Shown: positions 24,724 to 35,500 of the stretch, one piece after another
How the letters are laid out: every line of letters starts with the position of its first letter
Numbering within the stretch: position 1 is the stretch's first letter
NCBI GenBank assembly: GCA_023389035.1
Contig: JAEWFC010000024.1
Coordinates: 62,001-126,000, forward strand
Direction of reading: 5' to 3'
From: Acidobacteriota bacterium
Lineage (GTDB): Bacteria; Acidobacteriota; Blastocatellia; Pyrinomonadales; Pyrinomonadaceae
DNA length: 64,000 nt
Translations under genes and position numbers: made by a program
Notes under the pieces: model-generated
What the model was told of the DNA's origin: nothing
The model's database searches: none
Seen by the model: only the letters and a program-made list of their open reading frames with translations

Positions 24724-25878
24724 TTATACAGTTGCTGCGTCACTTAGTGAACCGAGCAAGGCATCGGCCTTGTCGGTCTTTTCCCAACTAAAGCCATCGC
24801 GGCCGAAGTGGCCGAAACGTGCTGTTTCCTTGAAGATAGGTTTGCGGAGATCGAGCGCCTCGATGATTCCGGCCGGCGTTAGAGCGAAATTCTTGCGAAC
24901 CGCCTCTGAAAGCTTGGTCTCGTCGACCTTGCCGGTGCCGTGGGTATCGACATAGACCGATACCGGATCAGCGACTCCGATCGCGTAAGCCAATTGAACA
25001 GTGCATTTATCGGCAAGCCCAGCGGAGACGATGTTCTTTGCGATGTAGCGGGCCATGTACGCTGCCGAACGGTCGACCTTTGTCGGATCCTTGCCCGAAA
25101 AGGCACCGCCGCCGTGCGGAGCGTATCCGCCGTAGGTATCAACGATGATCTTACGGCCGGTGACGCCGGCATCGCCCATCGGTCCGCCGATCACGAAACG
25201 GCCGGTCGGGTTGATGTGAAATTTGGTGTCGTCGTCGAGCAGGTCTGCCGGAACGGTGGTCTTTATTATCTTTTCTTCAACGTCTTTGCGGAGCTGCTCG
25301 GTCGTAACGTCGTCAGCGTGCTGCGTCGAGATAACTACGGCCTCGACGCGGAAGGGCTTTCCATCGCGATATTCCACCGTAACCTGCGATTTTCCGTCCG
25401 GACGCAGGTAGGGAAGCGTGCCGTCACGGCGAAGTTCGGACAACTTCATCGTCAGATCGTGTGCGAGCTTGATCGGCAGCGGCATGAGCTCCGGCGTTTC
25501 ATTACAAGCAAAGCCAAACATGAGCCCCTGATCGCCGGCACCACCGGTATCGACGCCCTGAGCGATGTCCGGCGACTGCGTTCCCATCGCGTCCACGACG
25601 GAACAGGTATTCGCATCGTAGCCATAGGAAGCGTCGTTATAGCCGATCTCATGGATCGTATCGCGAACGATCTGCTTGTAATCAACACGTGCGTTGGTCG
25701 TGATCTCACCAGCGATAACCGCAAGTCCAGTAGTGACAAGCGTTTCGCACGCGACCCGGGCCATCGGGTCTTTAGCTAGTATAGAATCTAGTACGGCGTC
25801 CGATATCTGGTCCGCAATCTTGTCCGGATGCCCCTCGGTTACAGACTCCGACGTGAATAAAAAGTTTCCGTTACTCAA
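24724..25878 (-). CDS. metK: S-adenosylmethionine synthetase
   Basis: Makes AdoMet from methionine and ATP. 384 residues with SVTEGHPDKIADQISDAVLD, ACETLVTTGL, GDQGLMFGFACNETPELMP and the phosphate-binding GGGAFSGKDPTKVDRSAAY. The start is TTG (MSNGNFLFTSE), with AGGAG 11 bases upstream; no in-frame ATG is suitable. A good promoter (25938-25966) gives a leader of only about 50 bases, too short for a SAM riboswitch. Followed by ahcY. Confidence 0.96.
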   Translation of the reverse strand: MSNGNFLFTSESVTEGHPDKIADQISDAVLDSILAKDPMARVACETLVTTGLAVIAGEITTNARVDYKQIVRDTIHEIGYNDASYGYDANTCSVVDAMGTQSPDIAQGVDTGGAGDQGLMFGFACNETPELMPLPIKLAHDLTMKLSELRRDGTLPYLRPDGKSQVTVEYRDGKPFRVEAVVISTQHADDVTTEQLRKDVEEKIIKTTVPADLLDDDTKFHINPTGRFVIGGPMGDAGVTGRKIIVDTYGGYAPHGGGAFSGKDPTKVDRSAAYMARYIAKNIVSAGLADKCTVQLAYAIGVADPVSVYVDTHGTGKVDETKLSEAVRKNFALTPAGIIEALDLRKPIFKETARFGHFGRDGFSWEKTDKADALLGSLSDAATV

Positions 25879-25937
25879 ATGTTTGTCGACTCCTAATTTC
25901 TTAGTACTTAATGCGATAGTGTGGTTGCAAACCTAAA

Positions 25938-25966
25938 ATTCTAGCCCCTAACGCATCTGGTGTCAA
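25938..25966 (-). promoter_or_regulatory. Sigma-70-type promoter of metK
   Basis: On the minus strand TTGACA (25966-25961), 17-base spacer, TAGAAT (25943-25938). Start of transcription near 25931, about 50 bases before the TTG codon. Confidence 0.75.
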
Positions 25967-26414
25967 TGTCCAATAGGCCACGCGGAAACGGCACCTTTAT
26001 ATAAAAGCACACGGCAGAGAAGATATCCTGCGTCTGATAATAGAGATTATGTAATATCGGGTCGCGTTGTACGATCGGAGGGCGTGTCTATTGCCGTAAA
26101 AGTGAGGTCGCCTGGACACAATATGGCGTCAATAGTTCCGTCAAGCGATCGAAACATCGCGTCAAGCGCCCGGAAAGTGCCGTCGGAGGTTGGGTCAAAA
26201 TCCTCAAAGTTTCATCAGAGATGCCGTCAGCAGTTGGTTGTATCAAACGACTGGAACCGCGAGCCAAGCGCCCGGAAAATGCCGTCGGAGGTTTGGTCAA
26301 AATGCAAAAACTTTGATCAGTGGTAGCGTCTAAGGTTAGGATCGGGCCAGCCGAAAGCCGCCACGGTCAGAGATGCGACCAGAGGTTTTGTCTATTGACC
26401 CTTCCGCGTTTGTT
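25967..26414. other. Non-coding stretch with degenerate repeats
   Basis: About 450 bases between metK and the large secreted-protein gene. The right part (26060-26395) is built of degenerate repeats related to those at 22902-23160; the left part shows nothing recognisable. Confidence 0.6.
26163..26304. repeat. Two copies of a 40-base repeat unit
   Basis: CAAGCGCCCGGAAA(G/A)TGCCGT and following CGGAGGTTNGGTCAAAAT occur at 26163-26202 and 26265-26304, 102 bases apart, nearly identical. Between and after them lie further CCGTCAGCAGTTGG and ACCAGAGGTTTTG variants, which tie this cluster to the tandem repeats at 22902-23160. Confidence 0.65.
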
Positions 26415-28946
26415 TCATTGAACTCGATGACCTACCAAGACGACATCGTCCAGCTGCTCGTTTACGGTGATCATTTGATCGTCGAACGAATAACCTTTCG
26501 ATCTGACATTGATAATGTAAGCCCGGCCTGCGCGAACGTCCGGCACGTTGAAATAGCCAAAGTGGTTCGTGGTTCCGTAGTATGTGTTTCCACTCATATC
26601 CGTGAGAGTGATCACGCTCCTCCGGATGGCTCGACCTTCGGTATCTACGGCGCGGCCGGATACATTTACGCCTCCGGCTGTCGGCGTCACGTTGACGACC
26701 TGGATCGTATACGTCCTGCTGACCGCACAGCCGCCCGGTGACGCTCCCGGGTCTAATGGCGTCCCGACCGTGAATGTGAACGATCCCGCTTGTGTTGGCG
26801 TGCCTGAGATCGTCCCGCCCGTGAGTGTCAGTCCAGGTGGTAGCGTGCCGCTGTAAAGCGTAACGGCTGACGGCGTTAGATTCGCAGTATATGGCAAACC
26901 GCGGTCGCCAAGAGGTAAAGAATTTGGCGAGATCGAGATATAAGGACCGCAGTTATATAGAGGCGCGAACGACCCTTCTGTCACCGCTATCTCGCATATT
27001 GGGCCAAGTTCCAGGGCAGCCCGAGCCTGGGTCGAGTTCCCTGTTTCGTCAATGAAACGTGCTCGGGTTCCGTTCCCGGACGTTGGCCCGGCGGTGATTG
27101 GGATCCTTTGTGAAGCTGATGTCGGGGTAACACTCACGTTATAGATCAGAACAACCGTGTCGCCGGCGGCGACGATTCCAGGATTCCAAGCGATATCGCC
27201 AGTTCCTCCGATCGTTGGTTGTGAAGTGATAGTTCCCTGGCTCACCTGTGCCATGCCACCGTAAACAGTCCCTGAGCCCGGCACGTTCGCCCGAACAAGA
27301 TCGTTTGGCGACGAAAAGGTCAGAGGATGTGCCGTCGGATTTACGAGCCGGATGACCATTCTAAAGCTGGAGGTCTCGGAGACGACCGGCGGATTTGGCC
27401 CGCCGAAGTGAATAAAGTCCTGTTCCAGGTACGGTTTGACCGGAGCCGATCCGCTATCCGATGCCAGGTAAATGCGAAAGGCGTTCGCTAATGGATTTGT
27501 AGTGGGCGGATTTGCAGCGGCGGCGAAATTGGTGAAGCTGAGATTAGCGTAATTGCCGTTCTGTTGACCGTTCAAGATGTACGAACCGATCGTATGCGTC
27601 GTGCTCCAGATCCCGTAATCACGTGAGCGAGAGTCAGACGTCCAACCACTTATTGTATTTCGAACCCATGAATTGTCGCCGGATAGCGACGAGCTGGCGA
27701 TGGAATGAGTAAAATGCCCGGTCCGGCTGGCGAATGAGGCCGATCCTACATTTCCGCGATCGGAATCGTAATCGAAATCGTTGCATCCGAAGCCGCAGCC
27801 CGAGGTGATGTATGGATAAAGGTCGTATGTGCGGAGCGTTTGGCCGCTAGTCGGCGGGTTGGCCCCGATCGTATAAAACGAATCGGCGTAAATGTTCAGT
27901 TCGGTTCCGCCGGAGCCTGCTGTTCCGTCATGGGCGCGCAGCCCCAGGGCGTTCAGGTCATCTCCGCTTGTTACGGCAGATGACATATCCACGCGAATCT
28001 CCCAATGCCCGGGCTCAACCGTCGCGGCAGCGAATCTGACATTATCGACCCAGAAGGTATCTGTCATCGCATAGCCCGAGACGTGAGCAAATCGTACTAC
28101 GGTATTTGCCGACTTATAGGGCGTGATGTCATACGTGCTCGTCCCGGCAGCTACTGTCCCGGTAAAGGTGGCAAGTGTGGTCCATGAACTACCTCCATTG
28201 CTCGAGATATCGACGCGCATCTCGTCGCCAGCCTCGACGTTTTCGGTGCGCCGGGTAAAGGACAATGATACGTTTCCGGAAAACGCTGCTCCGGAAAGAT
28301 TCGCCTCTCTCCGGATCGAAACAGCATTGTTGCCTGGCCGAATTCTAAGTTCCCCACTGTTGATCTGGATCGAACCGTTTCCGGGATTATTATTGTCGTT
28401 CGTCTCGACCCAAGAGGTGGACCACGGTGCCACGCCATTGCTCGCTGAATACGAGTTTGTCGAGAATGTGTCGAGATAATCGTCACCGGTTGAATCGTAG
28501 AACGAAAGCCATGCGTTGTCGGCTCCGGTTGGTAATGACGTCGTACCGCTCGTGAATTGAGGCGTTCGAGCCTGGCCGCTTGGATTTACCAGCGAATAGT
28601 TAACTGACGAGTTGAATGTTGAGCGAGCACGGTCCCTGCCCGCATTTGCTTCGGCTGCTCCGCCTGCACCCAGGTCTGCGTCGAACATCTCAATATTCAG
28701 ACGCGGCAACCCTGCCGGAACCTCGACGAAGAAACGGTAATAGGTGTCGAGGCCGGATCCGTCGGAGACATAGTCGCCATTTGCGGTGCCGGCACCTCCA
28801 CCGCCTAGCATAAGCAGCTGAGATGTCCCGGTCGATGCTCTCGGAGCTGAGCTGGATGAAACGGTGAAGAATGAGGATACACACAGGCCCACAACCACGA
28901 TAAGCGCAGCAACTGCGGTCGCTGCGACACGGCGCAATACGGTCAT
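26415..28946 (-). CDS. Large secreted protein with Ig-like and carboxypeptidase-regulatory-like domains
   Basis: 843-residue predicted exported protein. It starts with a signal sequence or anchor (AATAVAALIVVVGLCVSSFF). The long middle is Ser/Thr/Gly/Asn-rich and beta-type, typical of surface proteins (one segment, DEMRVDISSNGGSSWTTLAT, looks like a jelly-roll strand pair). Near 690-755 is a putative Ig-like domain with SGTLPPGLTLTGGTISGTP. The last 85 residues (VSGRAVDTEGRAIRRSVITL ... NHFGYFNVPDVRAG) are a CarboxypepD_reg-like beta-sandwich. No enzyme motif, sortase or PEP-CTERM tail is seen. Likely adhesin or surface structure; function unknown. Confidence 0.82.
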   Translation of the reverse strand: MTVLRRVAATAVAALIVVVGLCVSSFFTVSSSSAPRASTGTSQLLMLGGGGAGTANGDYVSDGSGLDTYYRFFVEVPAGLPRLNIEMFDADLGAGGAAEANAGRDRARSTFNSSVNYSLVNPSGQARTPQFTSGTTSLPTGADNAWLSFYDSTGDDYLDTFSTNSYSASNGVAPWSTSWVETNDNNNPGNGSIQINSGELRIRPGNNAVSIRREANLSGAAFSGNVSLSFTRRTENVEAGDEMRVDISSNGGSSWTTLATFTGTVAAGTSTYDITPYKSANTVVRFAHVSGYAMTDTFWVDNVRFAAATVEPGHWEIRVDMSSAVTSGDDLNALGLRAHDGTAGSGGTELNIYADSFYTIGANPPTSGQTLRTYDLYPYITSGCGFGCNDFDYDSDRGNVGSASFASRTGHFTHSIASSSLSGDNSWVRNTISGWTSDSRSRDYGIWSTTHTIGSYILNGQQNGNYANLSFTNFAAAANPPTTNPLANAFRIYLASDSGSAPVKPYLEQDFIHFGGPNPPVVSETSSFRMVIRLVNPTAHPLTFSSPNDLVRANVPGSGTVYGGMAQVSQGTITSQPTIGGTGDIAWNPGIVAAGDTVVLIYNVSVTPTSASQRIPITAGPTSGNGTRARFIDETGNSTQARAALELGPICEIAVTEGSFAPLYNCGPYISISPNSLPLGDRGLPYTANLTPSAVTLYSGTLPPGLTLTGGTISGTPTQAGSFTFTVGTPLDPGASPGGCAVSRTYTIQVVNVTPTAGGVNVSGRAVDTEGRAIRRSVITLTDMSGNTYYGTTNHFGYFNVPDVRAGRAYIINVRSKGYSFDDQMITVNEQLDDVVLVGHRVQ

Positions 28947-29118
28947 AAATTTTTCCAGAAAGAACTATTTGGGATCTGTGGAAGGTGGGAATGCCGGCAA
29001 ATTTCACCGACTCTCTGAGTATGGCCGATAACACCGACGACCGTCAAGGTTTTTCAGCGTGTAACGAAGCGTAATTTCCGAACTACGTCTGAAGTCTTTA
29101 CCGTTTCGAGCGACGATC

Positions 29119-29967
29119 CTATTGACCCTTAAGTGAGTCGAAGGCCTGCTTTAGAGCACGCAAGACATCGCCTTTCGAAACATTGTCCGAAGAACCGAAC
29201 CTAATGGAAAGCTCGAACGCAGGATCCTTGCCTGTGTAGTTGAACGTGGCCGCGTCGGGCTTGGTTGCAGATGCGGCCTGCTTGCCCGGTGAAGCATGGG
29301 CCGTTTGTTCAGTCTTACGCGGCTTTGTTCCCGGGGTTACGGTCCCCGAGGCTACACCGTCGAGATACTGATGCATTGCAGCGTCATCAAATTGACGAGC
29401 GATCTCGAGCAAGGCCGACTTCGTATTGATCTTATTCTCGGCGGCTCGCTGGCGGACCGATTCGGGAAGGCCGGCGATCGTCATCAACTCGGTGACGGTC
29501 GAACGGCTCTTGCTTATTTTTTTTGCGATCTCTTCCTGCGTGTAGCCGAATTTGTCGGCGAGCGCTTTAAGGCCGTCTGCCTCTTCCCAGATGTTGAGGT
29601 CCTTGCGTTGGAGATTTTCGATCAGAGCGATCTCTGCGACGCCCTGTTCATCGAGGTCCATTTCGATACATGGCACCTCGGTCAATCCGGCAAGCTTTGA
29701 CGATCGCCAACGGCGTTCGCCGGCGATGATCATATATGTACCGTCCGGGCGAGGTTTCACGAGCAGGGGCTCGAGCACGCCCTTTTCGCGGATCGACTCA
29801 GTAAGCTCGGTCAGGTCGCCGAATTCGGAACGCGGCTGCTCAGGATTTGGCTCGATGCGGTCGATGGGGATCGTTTTTCCGATCGCCCGGCTGGCGGTGG
29901 CAAGGTTTTCTACGTAATGCGCATCATGCCGCATTTGCACGCCGGTTGGCAGACCTCTTTTGGACAC
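29119..29967 (-). CDS. parB: Chromosome-partitioning protein ParB
   Basis: CTP-dependent DNA clamp that loads at parS and drives origin segregation with ParA. 282 residues: basic start, N-terminal CTPase region with PNPEQPR, GVLEPLLV and GERRWRSS, then ENLQRKDLNIWEEA, the helix-turn-helix (GYTQEEIAKKISKSRSTVTE), a Thr/Pro/Lys-rich linker and a C-terminal dimerisation domain. The start overlaps the parA end by 44 bases; a start at 29934 would cut this to 11, but the longer N terminus looks conserved. Confidence 0.94.
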   Translation of the reverse strand: MSKRGLPTGVQMRHDAHYVENLATASRAIGKTIPIDRIEPNPEQPRSEFGDLTELTESIREKGVLEPLLVKPRPDGTYMIIAGERRWRSSKLAGLTEVPCIEMDLDEQGVAEIALIENLQRKDLNIWEEADGLKALADKFGYTQEEIAKKISKSRSTVTELMTIAGLPESVRQRAAENKINTKSALLEIARQFDDAAMHQYLDGVASGTVTPGTKPRKTEQTAHASPGKQAASATKPDAATFNYTGKDPAFELSIRFGSSDNVSKGDVLRALKQAFDSLKGQ

Positions 29968-30715
29968 GTTTAAGCACCTCCTTTGCTAACTGCTCATACT
30001 CAGCTGATCCTGAGGAACGCGGAGCGTATTCAAATATAGATTTCTTATGTGCCGGTGCCTCTTCAAGCCGAACACTGCGGGTTATGACGGTATCGAACGC
30101 TTTATCGCCAAAGACCTGGCGTATGTGGGCATCGACGTCACGCGAGAGAGCCGTGCGGCGGTCGAATAGCGTGACCAATACACCGAGCAGCTCAAGCTCC
30201 GGATTTGGCCTTGAACGCACCTTTTCGATCGTTTCCAGCAGATCGTCCGTTCCTTCCAACGCGAAGTACGACGACTGGATCGGTATCATCACGTGCTGGG
30301 CGGCGACGAGCGCATTGACAGTGATCAGGCCAAGCGTAGGCGGTGTATCGATGAAGATAAGGTCATAATCCTCGGTCGCCTTTTGCAGCCGGTCGCGAAG
30401 CCTGTATGCCGCGTCGAAATCGCCGATCAGCTTCGCCTCAAGTTTCGCAAGGCTGATCCTCGCCGGAATGAGATCAAGATTCTCAACCTTTGTCTTGTGA
30501 ACGAGCTCGGCAAGCGGCATGTCAGGCTCGGTGAAAAGCTCGTATGAGCCGGCCGTCGAACCGCCGGGTTCGAGGAACGACAGCGTGCTATTGCTTTGCG
30601 GGTCGAGGTCGATCAGAAGCGTGCGTTTTCCACGGCCTGCACACGCGGCTGAAAGATTTATCGCTGTAGTCGTCTTGCCGACGCCACCTTTCTGATTGGC
30701 GATTACGATGATCAT
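29924..30715 (-). CDS. parA: Chromosome-partitioning ATPase ParA (Soj-like)
   Basis: Deviant Walker ATPase that binds nucleoid DNA non-specifically and moves ParB complexes. 263 residues: KGGVGKTTTAINLSAA at the N terminus (signature Lys plus P-loop), LLIDLDPQSNSTLSF, and FIDTPPTLGLITVNAL. A basic C-terminal end (KRVQKRSANRRANAA) overlaps parB. The short N terminus is the chromosomal type, without an HTH domain. Confidence 0.95.
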   Translation of the reverse strand: MIIVIANQKGGVGKTTTAINLSAACAGRGKRTLLIDLDPQSNSTLSFLEPGGSTAGSYELFTEPDMPLAELVHKTKVENLDLIPARISLAKLEAKLIGDFDAAYRLRDRLQKATEDYDLIFIDTPPTLGLITVNALVAAQHVMIPIQSSYFALEGTDDLLETIEKVRSRPNPELELLGVLVTLFDRRTALSRDVDAHIRQVFGDKAFDTVITRSVRLEEAPAHKKSIFEYAPRSSGSAEYEQLAKEVLKRVQKRSANRRANAA

Positions 30716-30753
30716 TTACTTCTGTGCGGACCTTACGAAAAACTCTGCTGTTG

Positions 30754-31242
30754 CTAACCGATGAGCTCCGGCCATTCATCGCCTGTCGATGGCGGTTCGT
30801 CTCCCGCAACGTCAGTTTCGGGCTGATTCGTCGTTGCCGAAAGTTCAAGAACACGCTGCTGAACAAATATCGGGCAATCCAGCCTTAACGCGACAGCGAT
30901 AGCGTCCGACGGGCGGGCGTCGAGCGTGACGAGCTCGCCGATATCATCTTTTAATTCAACGATCGCGTAGAAAGTGTTGTCCTGCAGATCTGTAACAATT
31001 ACCCGCGATGCGGTCAGGCCGCACTCGATGATCACGTTTCGAAGCAGGTCATGCGTCATCGGTCGCTGCGGGACGATCTTTTCGATCTCGAGAGCGATCG
31101 CATTCGCTTCGAAAGCTCCGACCCATATGGGCAGAACCGTCTCAGAATCGACACCTTTAAGCACGACGATCGGGGTATTTGTATTCGGGTCCATTATTAG
31201 GGCCCCGATCTTTACTTCGACTAGTGTGTCGTTCTCGCTCAT
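30754..31242 (-). CDS. Bifunctional nuclease (BFN/DUF151) family protein
   Basis: 162 residues with the DUF151 pattern: VEVKIGALIMDPNTNTPIVVLKG, LPIWVGAFEANAIALEI, RPMTHDLLRNVI and LDARPSDAIAVALRLDCPIFV. Plant relatives show DNase and RNase activity; in bacteria the role is unsettled. Its start lies seven bases after the miaB stop, so it is probably co-transcribed with miaB. Confidence 0.9.
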   Translation of the reverse strand: MSENDTLVEVKIGALIMDPNTNTPIVVLKGVDSETVLPIWVGAFEANAIALEIEKIVPQRPMTHDLLRNVIIECGLTASRVIVTDLQDNTFYAIVELKDDIGELVTLDARPSDAIAVALRLDCPIFVQQRVLELSATTNQPETDVAGDEPPSTGDEWPELIG

Positions 31243-31249
31243 CGAATAA

Positions 31250-32575
31250 TTAATTCATCTCGCCGAACAGCGAATTTGATTTGACCTCGGTGATCTTGAC
31301 GTTAACGATCTTTCCAAGCATATCACCGCCGGCGGCAAAATTCACAACACGATGACAAGTTGAGTGCCCCGTGAGGTGATCGAGTGATTTCGACGATACC
31401 TTTTCGGCGAGAACACTAACTTCCCTTCCCAAATAGCGCTGCAAATAGCTTGTTTGCTGCGACCGTTGAATTCGATCAAGCTCTTCGAACCGGGCCGATT
31501 TCACTTCAAAAGGCACGCTGTCAGGCATCTCGAATGCGGGAGTTCCGGGCCTCGGCGAGTATTTAAATATATACGCCGCGTCATAATTGCAGTATTCGAC
31601 GAGTTTCACGGTGTCCCTGAAATCCTCGTCGGTCTCTCCGGGAAACCCGACGATGATATCGGTCGTTAGCGATATATCCCGGCCCGATGACCGAAGCTTG
31701 TCGATACGTCGCAAGTAGTTTTCGACGGTATGCAGCCGACGCATCGCTTTCAGCACGCGATCGCTACCGGACTGCACGGGCAAATGGACCCAGTTACAGA
31801 GACTCGGGTGTTCATCTATCGCGTCGACGATATCAGGATGGAAATCTCTTGGGAACGATGTATTGAACTTGATCCGTTCGATGCCGGTCGCCGCAACCGC
31901 ACGCAGCAGCCTCGAAAAAGGTGTCGCGCCGGTGAACACTTCCAAGCCGGAATCGGTCGTCGGCCGATAACTGTTAACGTTCTGCCCGATCAGATGTATC
32001 TCTTTAACGCCCTGTCTCCTGAGCTCGAGAACCTGGCGGATTATATCGGACGCCGGAAGACTGCGTTCCCTGCCGCGTGAGAACGGCACGATGCAGTATG
32101 TGCAGAACTTGTTACAGCCCTCGATGATCGGGATAAAGGCGACATACGGTGAGTGACGCTGGACGTCTGAAACGGTCCAATCGTACTCGCTCTCACGCTC
32201 ACCGAGATCGGTAAAACCGGGTCCGTCATCCAGCACATTCCGGATAGCTTCGGTGACGCGTCCGACGGCCCTTGTACCAACAACGAAGTCAACACCTTCG
32301 ATCTTTTTGAAGAGCGTTTCGCCCTCAAGCTGAGCGACGCAGCCCATTACGCCGATGACCGGTTTGACCGCCCGATCGTGCCTTAGGCGGCCGACGCGGG
32401 TGTATAATTTTTGTTCAGCTTTTTCACGTACAGAGCACGTATTTATTAGGATAATGTCCGCGTTTTCCTCGACAGGAGTGATCTCAAATCCCTGTTTTGC
32501 AAGCGACGTCGCGACGCGTTCCGAATCCGAAACGTTCATTTGACAGCCATAGGTTTCGAGATAGACTCTCTTCAT
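31250..32575 (-). CDS. miaB: tRNA-2-methylthio-N6-dimethylallyladenosine synthase MiaB
   Basis: Radical-SAM methylthiotransferase that modifies A37 of tRNAs reading UNN codons. 441 residues: N-terminal UPF0004 domain with LETYGCQMN and NTCSVREKAE, radical-SAM cluster EGCNKFCTYCIVPFSRGRE, and a C-terminal TRAM domain (HLTGHSTCHRVVNF). Three Cys in each domain are present for two iron-sulfur clusters. Starts only 13 bases from the divergent dnaE start. Confidence 0.96.
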   Translation of the reverse strand: MKRVYLETYGCQMNVSDSERVATSLAKQGFEITPVEENADIILINTCSVREKAEQKLYTRVGRLRHDRAVKPVIGVMGCVAQLEGETLFKKIEGVDFVVGTRAVGRVTEAIRNVLDDGPGFTDLGERESEYDWTVSDVQRHSPYVAFIPIIEGCNKFCTYCIVPFSRGRERSLPASDIIRQVLELRRQGVKEIHLIGQNVNSYRPTTDSGLEVFTGATPFSRLLRAVAATGIERIKFNTSFPRDFHPDIVDAIDEHPSLCNWVHLPVQSGSDRVLKAMRRLHTVENYLRRIDKLRSSGRDISLTTDIIVGFPGETDEDFRDTVKLVEYCNYDAAYIFKYSPRPGTPAFEMPDSVPFEVKSARFEELDRIQRSQQTSYLQRYLGREVSVLAEKVSSKSLDHLTGHSTCHRVVNFAAGGDMLGKIVNVKITEVKSNSLFGEMN

Positions 32576-32588
32576 ACGGAAGTAAAAA

Positions 32589-35500
32589 ATGGATCAGCCG
32601 AAGTTCAAAGACCGCGATTTCGTCCATCTGCATTTGCACTCGGATTATAGCCTGTTGCAGAGCACAATCCAACTGAAACCGCTTGTAAAGCGGTTGGGCG
32701 AATTGGGCATGCAGGCATGCGCGCTTACGGACTACGCGAACATGTACGGAGCGGTCAGTTTTTACCTCGCAATGAAGTACGCGGGGCTCAAACCGATCCT
32801 GGGATATGAGGCATTTGTCGCGAGCGGGAGTCGTTCGGACCGCTCCTCTTCGGTCGCAGGCGGCGAACGGCCCTATTATAATCTCGTTCTTCTGGCGAAA
32901 GATCTCGAAGGCTACCGTAATCTCGTCAGATTGTCTTCCGCGGCGTTTACCGAAGGGTTCCACCACAAGCCGCGGATCGATCTGGACATTCTCAGCGAGC
33001 ATTCAAAAGGGCTGATCGCACTATCGGGAGGCGGCGACGGTGCGTTTAATCACTACCTTCGCAACGATGCCGAAGATTCGGCGTTATCGTACGGCAGACG
33101 GCTGACCGATATTTTTGGCAGTGACGATCTGTTTGTCGAGATTCAAGATCATTGGCGAAAGCGTGAGCCCGAAATGAATCGGCGGCTTGCCGATCTCGCT
33201 GACAAACTTGGTGTGGGGCTGGTAGCGACAAATGATGCACATTATCTTTCGCCTGAAGATGCGCGCGCTCGCCAGGTATTGCTGTGTATCGGAGAAGGCC
33301 GGACGTTGACTGAAGGCACGGAATTCGCTGCGGAGCGGTATCTTCGCACTCCGGAAGAGATGTGGCAGATATTCGGAGACGAATACCCCGAAGCTCTCCG
33401 CAACACAGTTAGAATCGCCGAACGCTGCGATGTGGATCTCGGCATCGGCAAGACCGCGTTGACTCTGCCAAGCTTTCCTATCCCTTCTGATTCGGGCTGT
33501 TCAAACTTAGATGAATATTTCGAAAAGGTCGTTCGCGAAGGATTGGACGAACGCCGCCGCGAGGTGCTCGAGCCGATGCACCGTGCGGGCACGCTCAAGT
33601 ACCCGCTCGAAGATTACGACAAACGTCTCGACCTTGAGATCTCGATCATCGAGAGAATGGGTTACTCGGGTTACTTCCTGATCGTCTGGGAGTTCATCAA
33701 GTACGCCGTTGATCAAGGAATACCTGTCGGGCCGGGCCGCGGTTCAGCTGCGGGTTCGCTCGTTGCCTATTCACTTGGGATCACAGGTGTCGATCCGCTG
33801 CAGTACGACCTGTTCTTCGAGCGTTTTCTTAATCCCGAACGCATCTCGATGCCTGATATCGATATCGATTTCTGCATCCGGGGCCGCGGTGAGGTGATTA
33901 GCCATGTTTCCGAGCTTTACGGGCGCGAATCCGTTTGTCAGATCGTTACATTCGGAACGATGGCCTCGAAGGCCGCGATCAAAGACGTCGGTCGTGCTCT
34001 CAATATGCCCTACGGCGACGTCGAAAAGATCGCGAAGCTGATCCCGCCGCCGTTTCGCGGACGCAATATTTCGATAAGCCAGGCGATCAACGACGTCCCC
34101 GAGCTTAAACAGCTCAAAGAATCCGACGCTAAGGTAAATGAGCTGATCGAGCTCGCACTGCGTGTAGAGGGCTGCTCTCGGCACACATCGGTTCATGCTG
34201 CCGGCGTCGTCATCTCGCCAAAGCCGCTGCATGAGATAGTCCCCGTCGCCATTTCCGCGAAGAACGAATTCACGAGCCAGTATCCGATGGGCGATCTCGA
34301 AAAGGTCGGAATGCTCAAGATGGATTTTCTTGGGCTGACCACGCTCACCATCATTGCCGACTGCCTCAGATCGCTAAAAGACAAAGCAGGTGTGGAGATC
34401 GATTGGAGCGAGATCCCGCTCAATGACGAAAAAACAATGCAGCTCTTTTCCGAAGGGAAAACGGACGCTGTGTTCCAGTTTGAATCGTCAGGCATGCAGG
34501 ACATCTGCCGCCGGCTGAAGCCCAAAGAACTCGAAGACCTTTCTGCTTTGAACGCGCTCTACCGTCCCGGGCCGCTGGACGGCGGCATGGTCGAGGAATT
34601 CATCCTTCGCCACCGCGGCGAGAAAGAGGTTTCGTACATTGTCCCACAAATGGAGGACATCCTTCGCAACACGTTCGGTGTGCTCGTTTATCAGGAACAG
34701 ATCATGCAGATCGCTCAAAGGCTCGCGGGCTATAGCCTCGGCGATGCTGATCTGATGCGCCGGGCGATGGGTAAGAAAAAGCGTGAAGAAATGGAACCGC
34801 ACGAGGTAAAGTTCATCGGCGGCGCTGTCGAACGGGGCATTCCGAAAAAGACCGCTAAAGAGATCTTTGACCTGATGGCAAAGTTCGCCGACTACGGCTT
34901 TAATCGCAGCCACAGTATCGCCTACGCTTACCTGGCTTTTCAGACCGGCTATCTAAAAGCCCATTATCCCGCGTTCTTTTACGCTGCCGTTCTTTCGCAT
35001 GAAGCGGACGACAGTGCGAAGGTTTACAAATACTCTAACGAGCTGCGCTCACTTGGGCTCGAGCTGCTTCCGCCGGATGTAAACGAAAGTGATGAAGGCT
35101 TCACACCCTCAAAGGGCGCCGTGCGTTTCGGGCTGAGTGCGATCAAAGGGATGGGAGCTGCGGCCTCAAAGGCGATCATCAACGCACGCGACGGCAAGCC
35201 CTTCACTTCCCTGTTCGACTTTGTATCACGCGTCGATCAGGGAGCTCTAAATAAACGAAGCCTTGAAAGCCTTATCACGGCTGGTGCGTTCGATTCGCTG
35301 AATCCGAACGGACAACCGGCCAATCATTGGAGAGCGCGGCTCTTCGCTGCGATCGACGGTGCACTTGCCTATGGGCAGAATGCCTGGAACGATCGTCAGC
35401 GAGGGCAGAGCGGGCTTTTCGGCGGCGAAGCGGCCTTTGTTGCCTCCGCGGACGAGCAGCTTCCGGACGCCGCTCCATGGACCCAGGCCGAGATCTCAGC

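Noticed and set aside
25879..25931. SAM riboswitch upstream of metK
   Set aside because: With the clear promoter at 25938-25966 the leader is only about 50 bases and lacks riboswitch core motifs.
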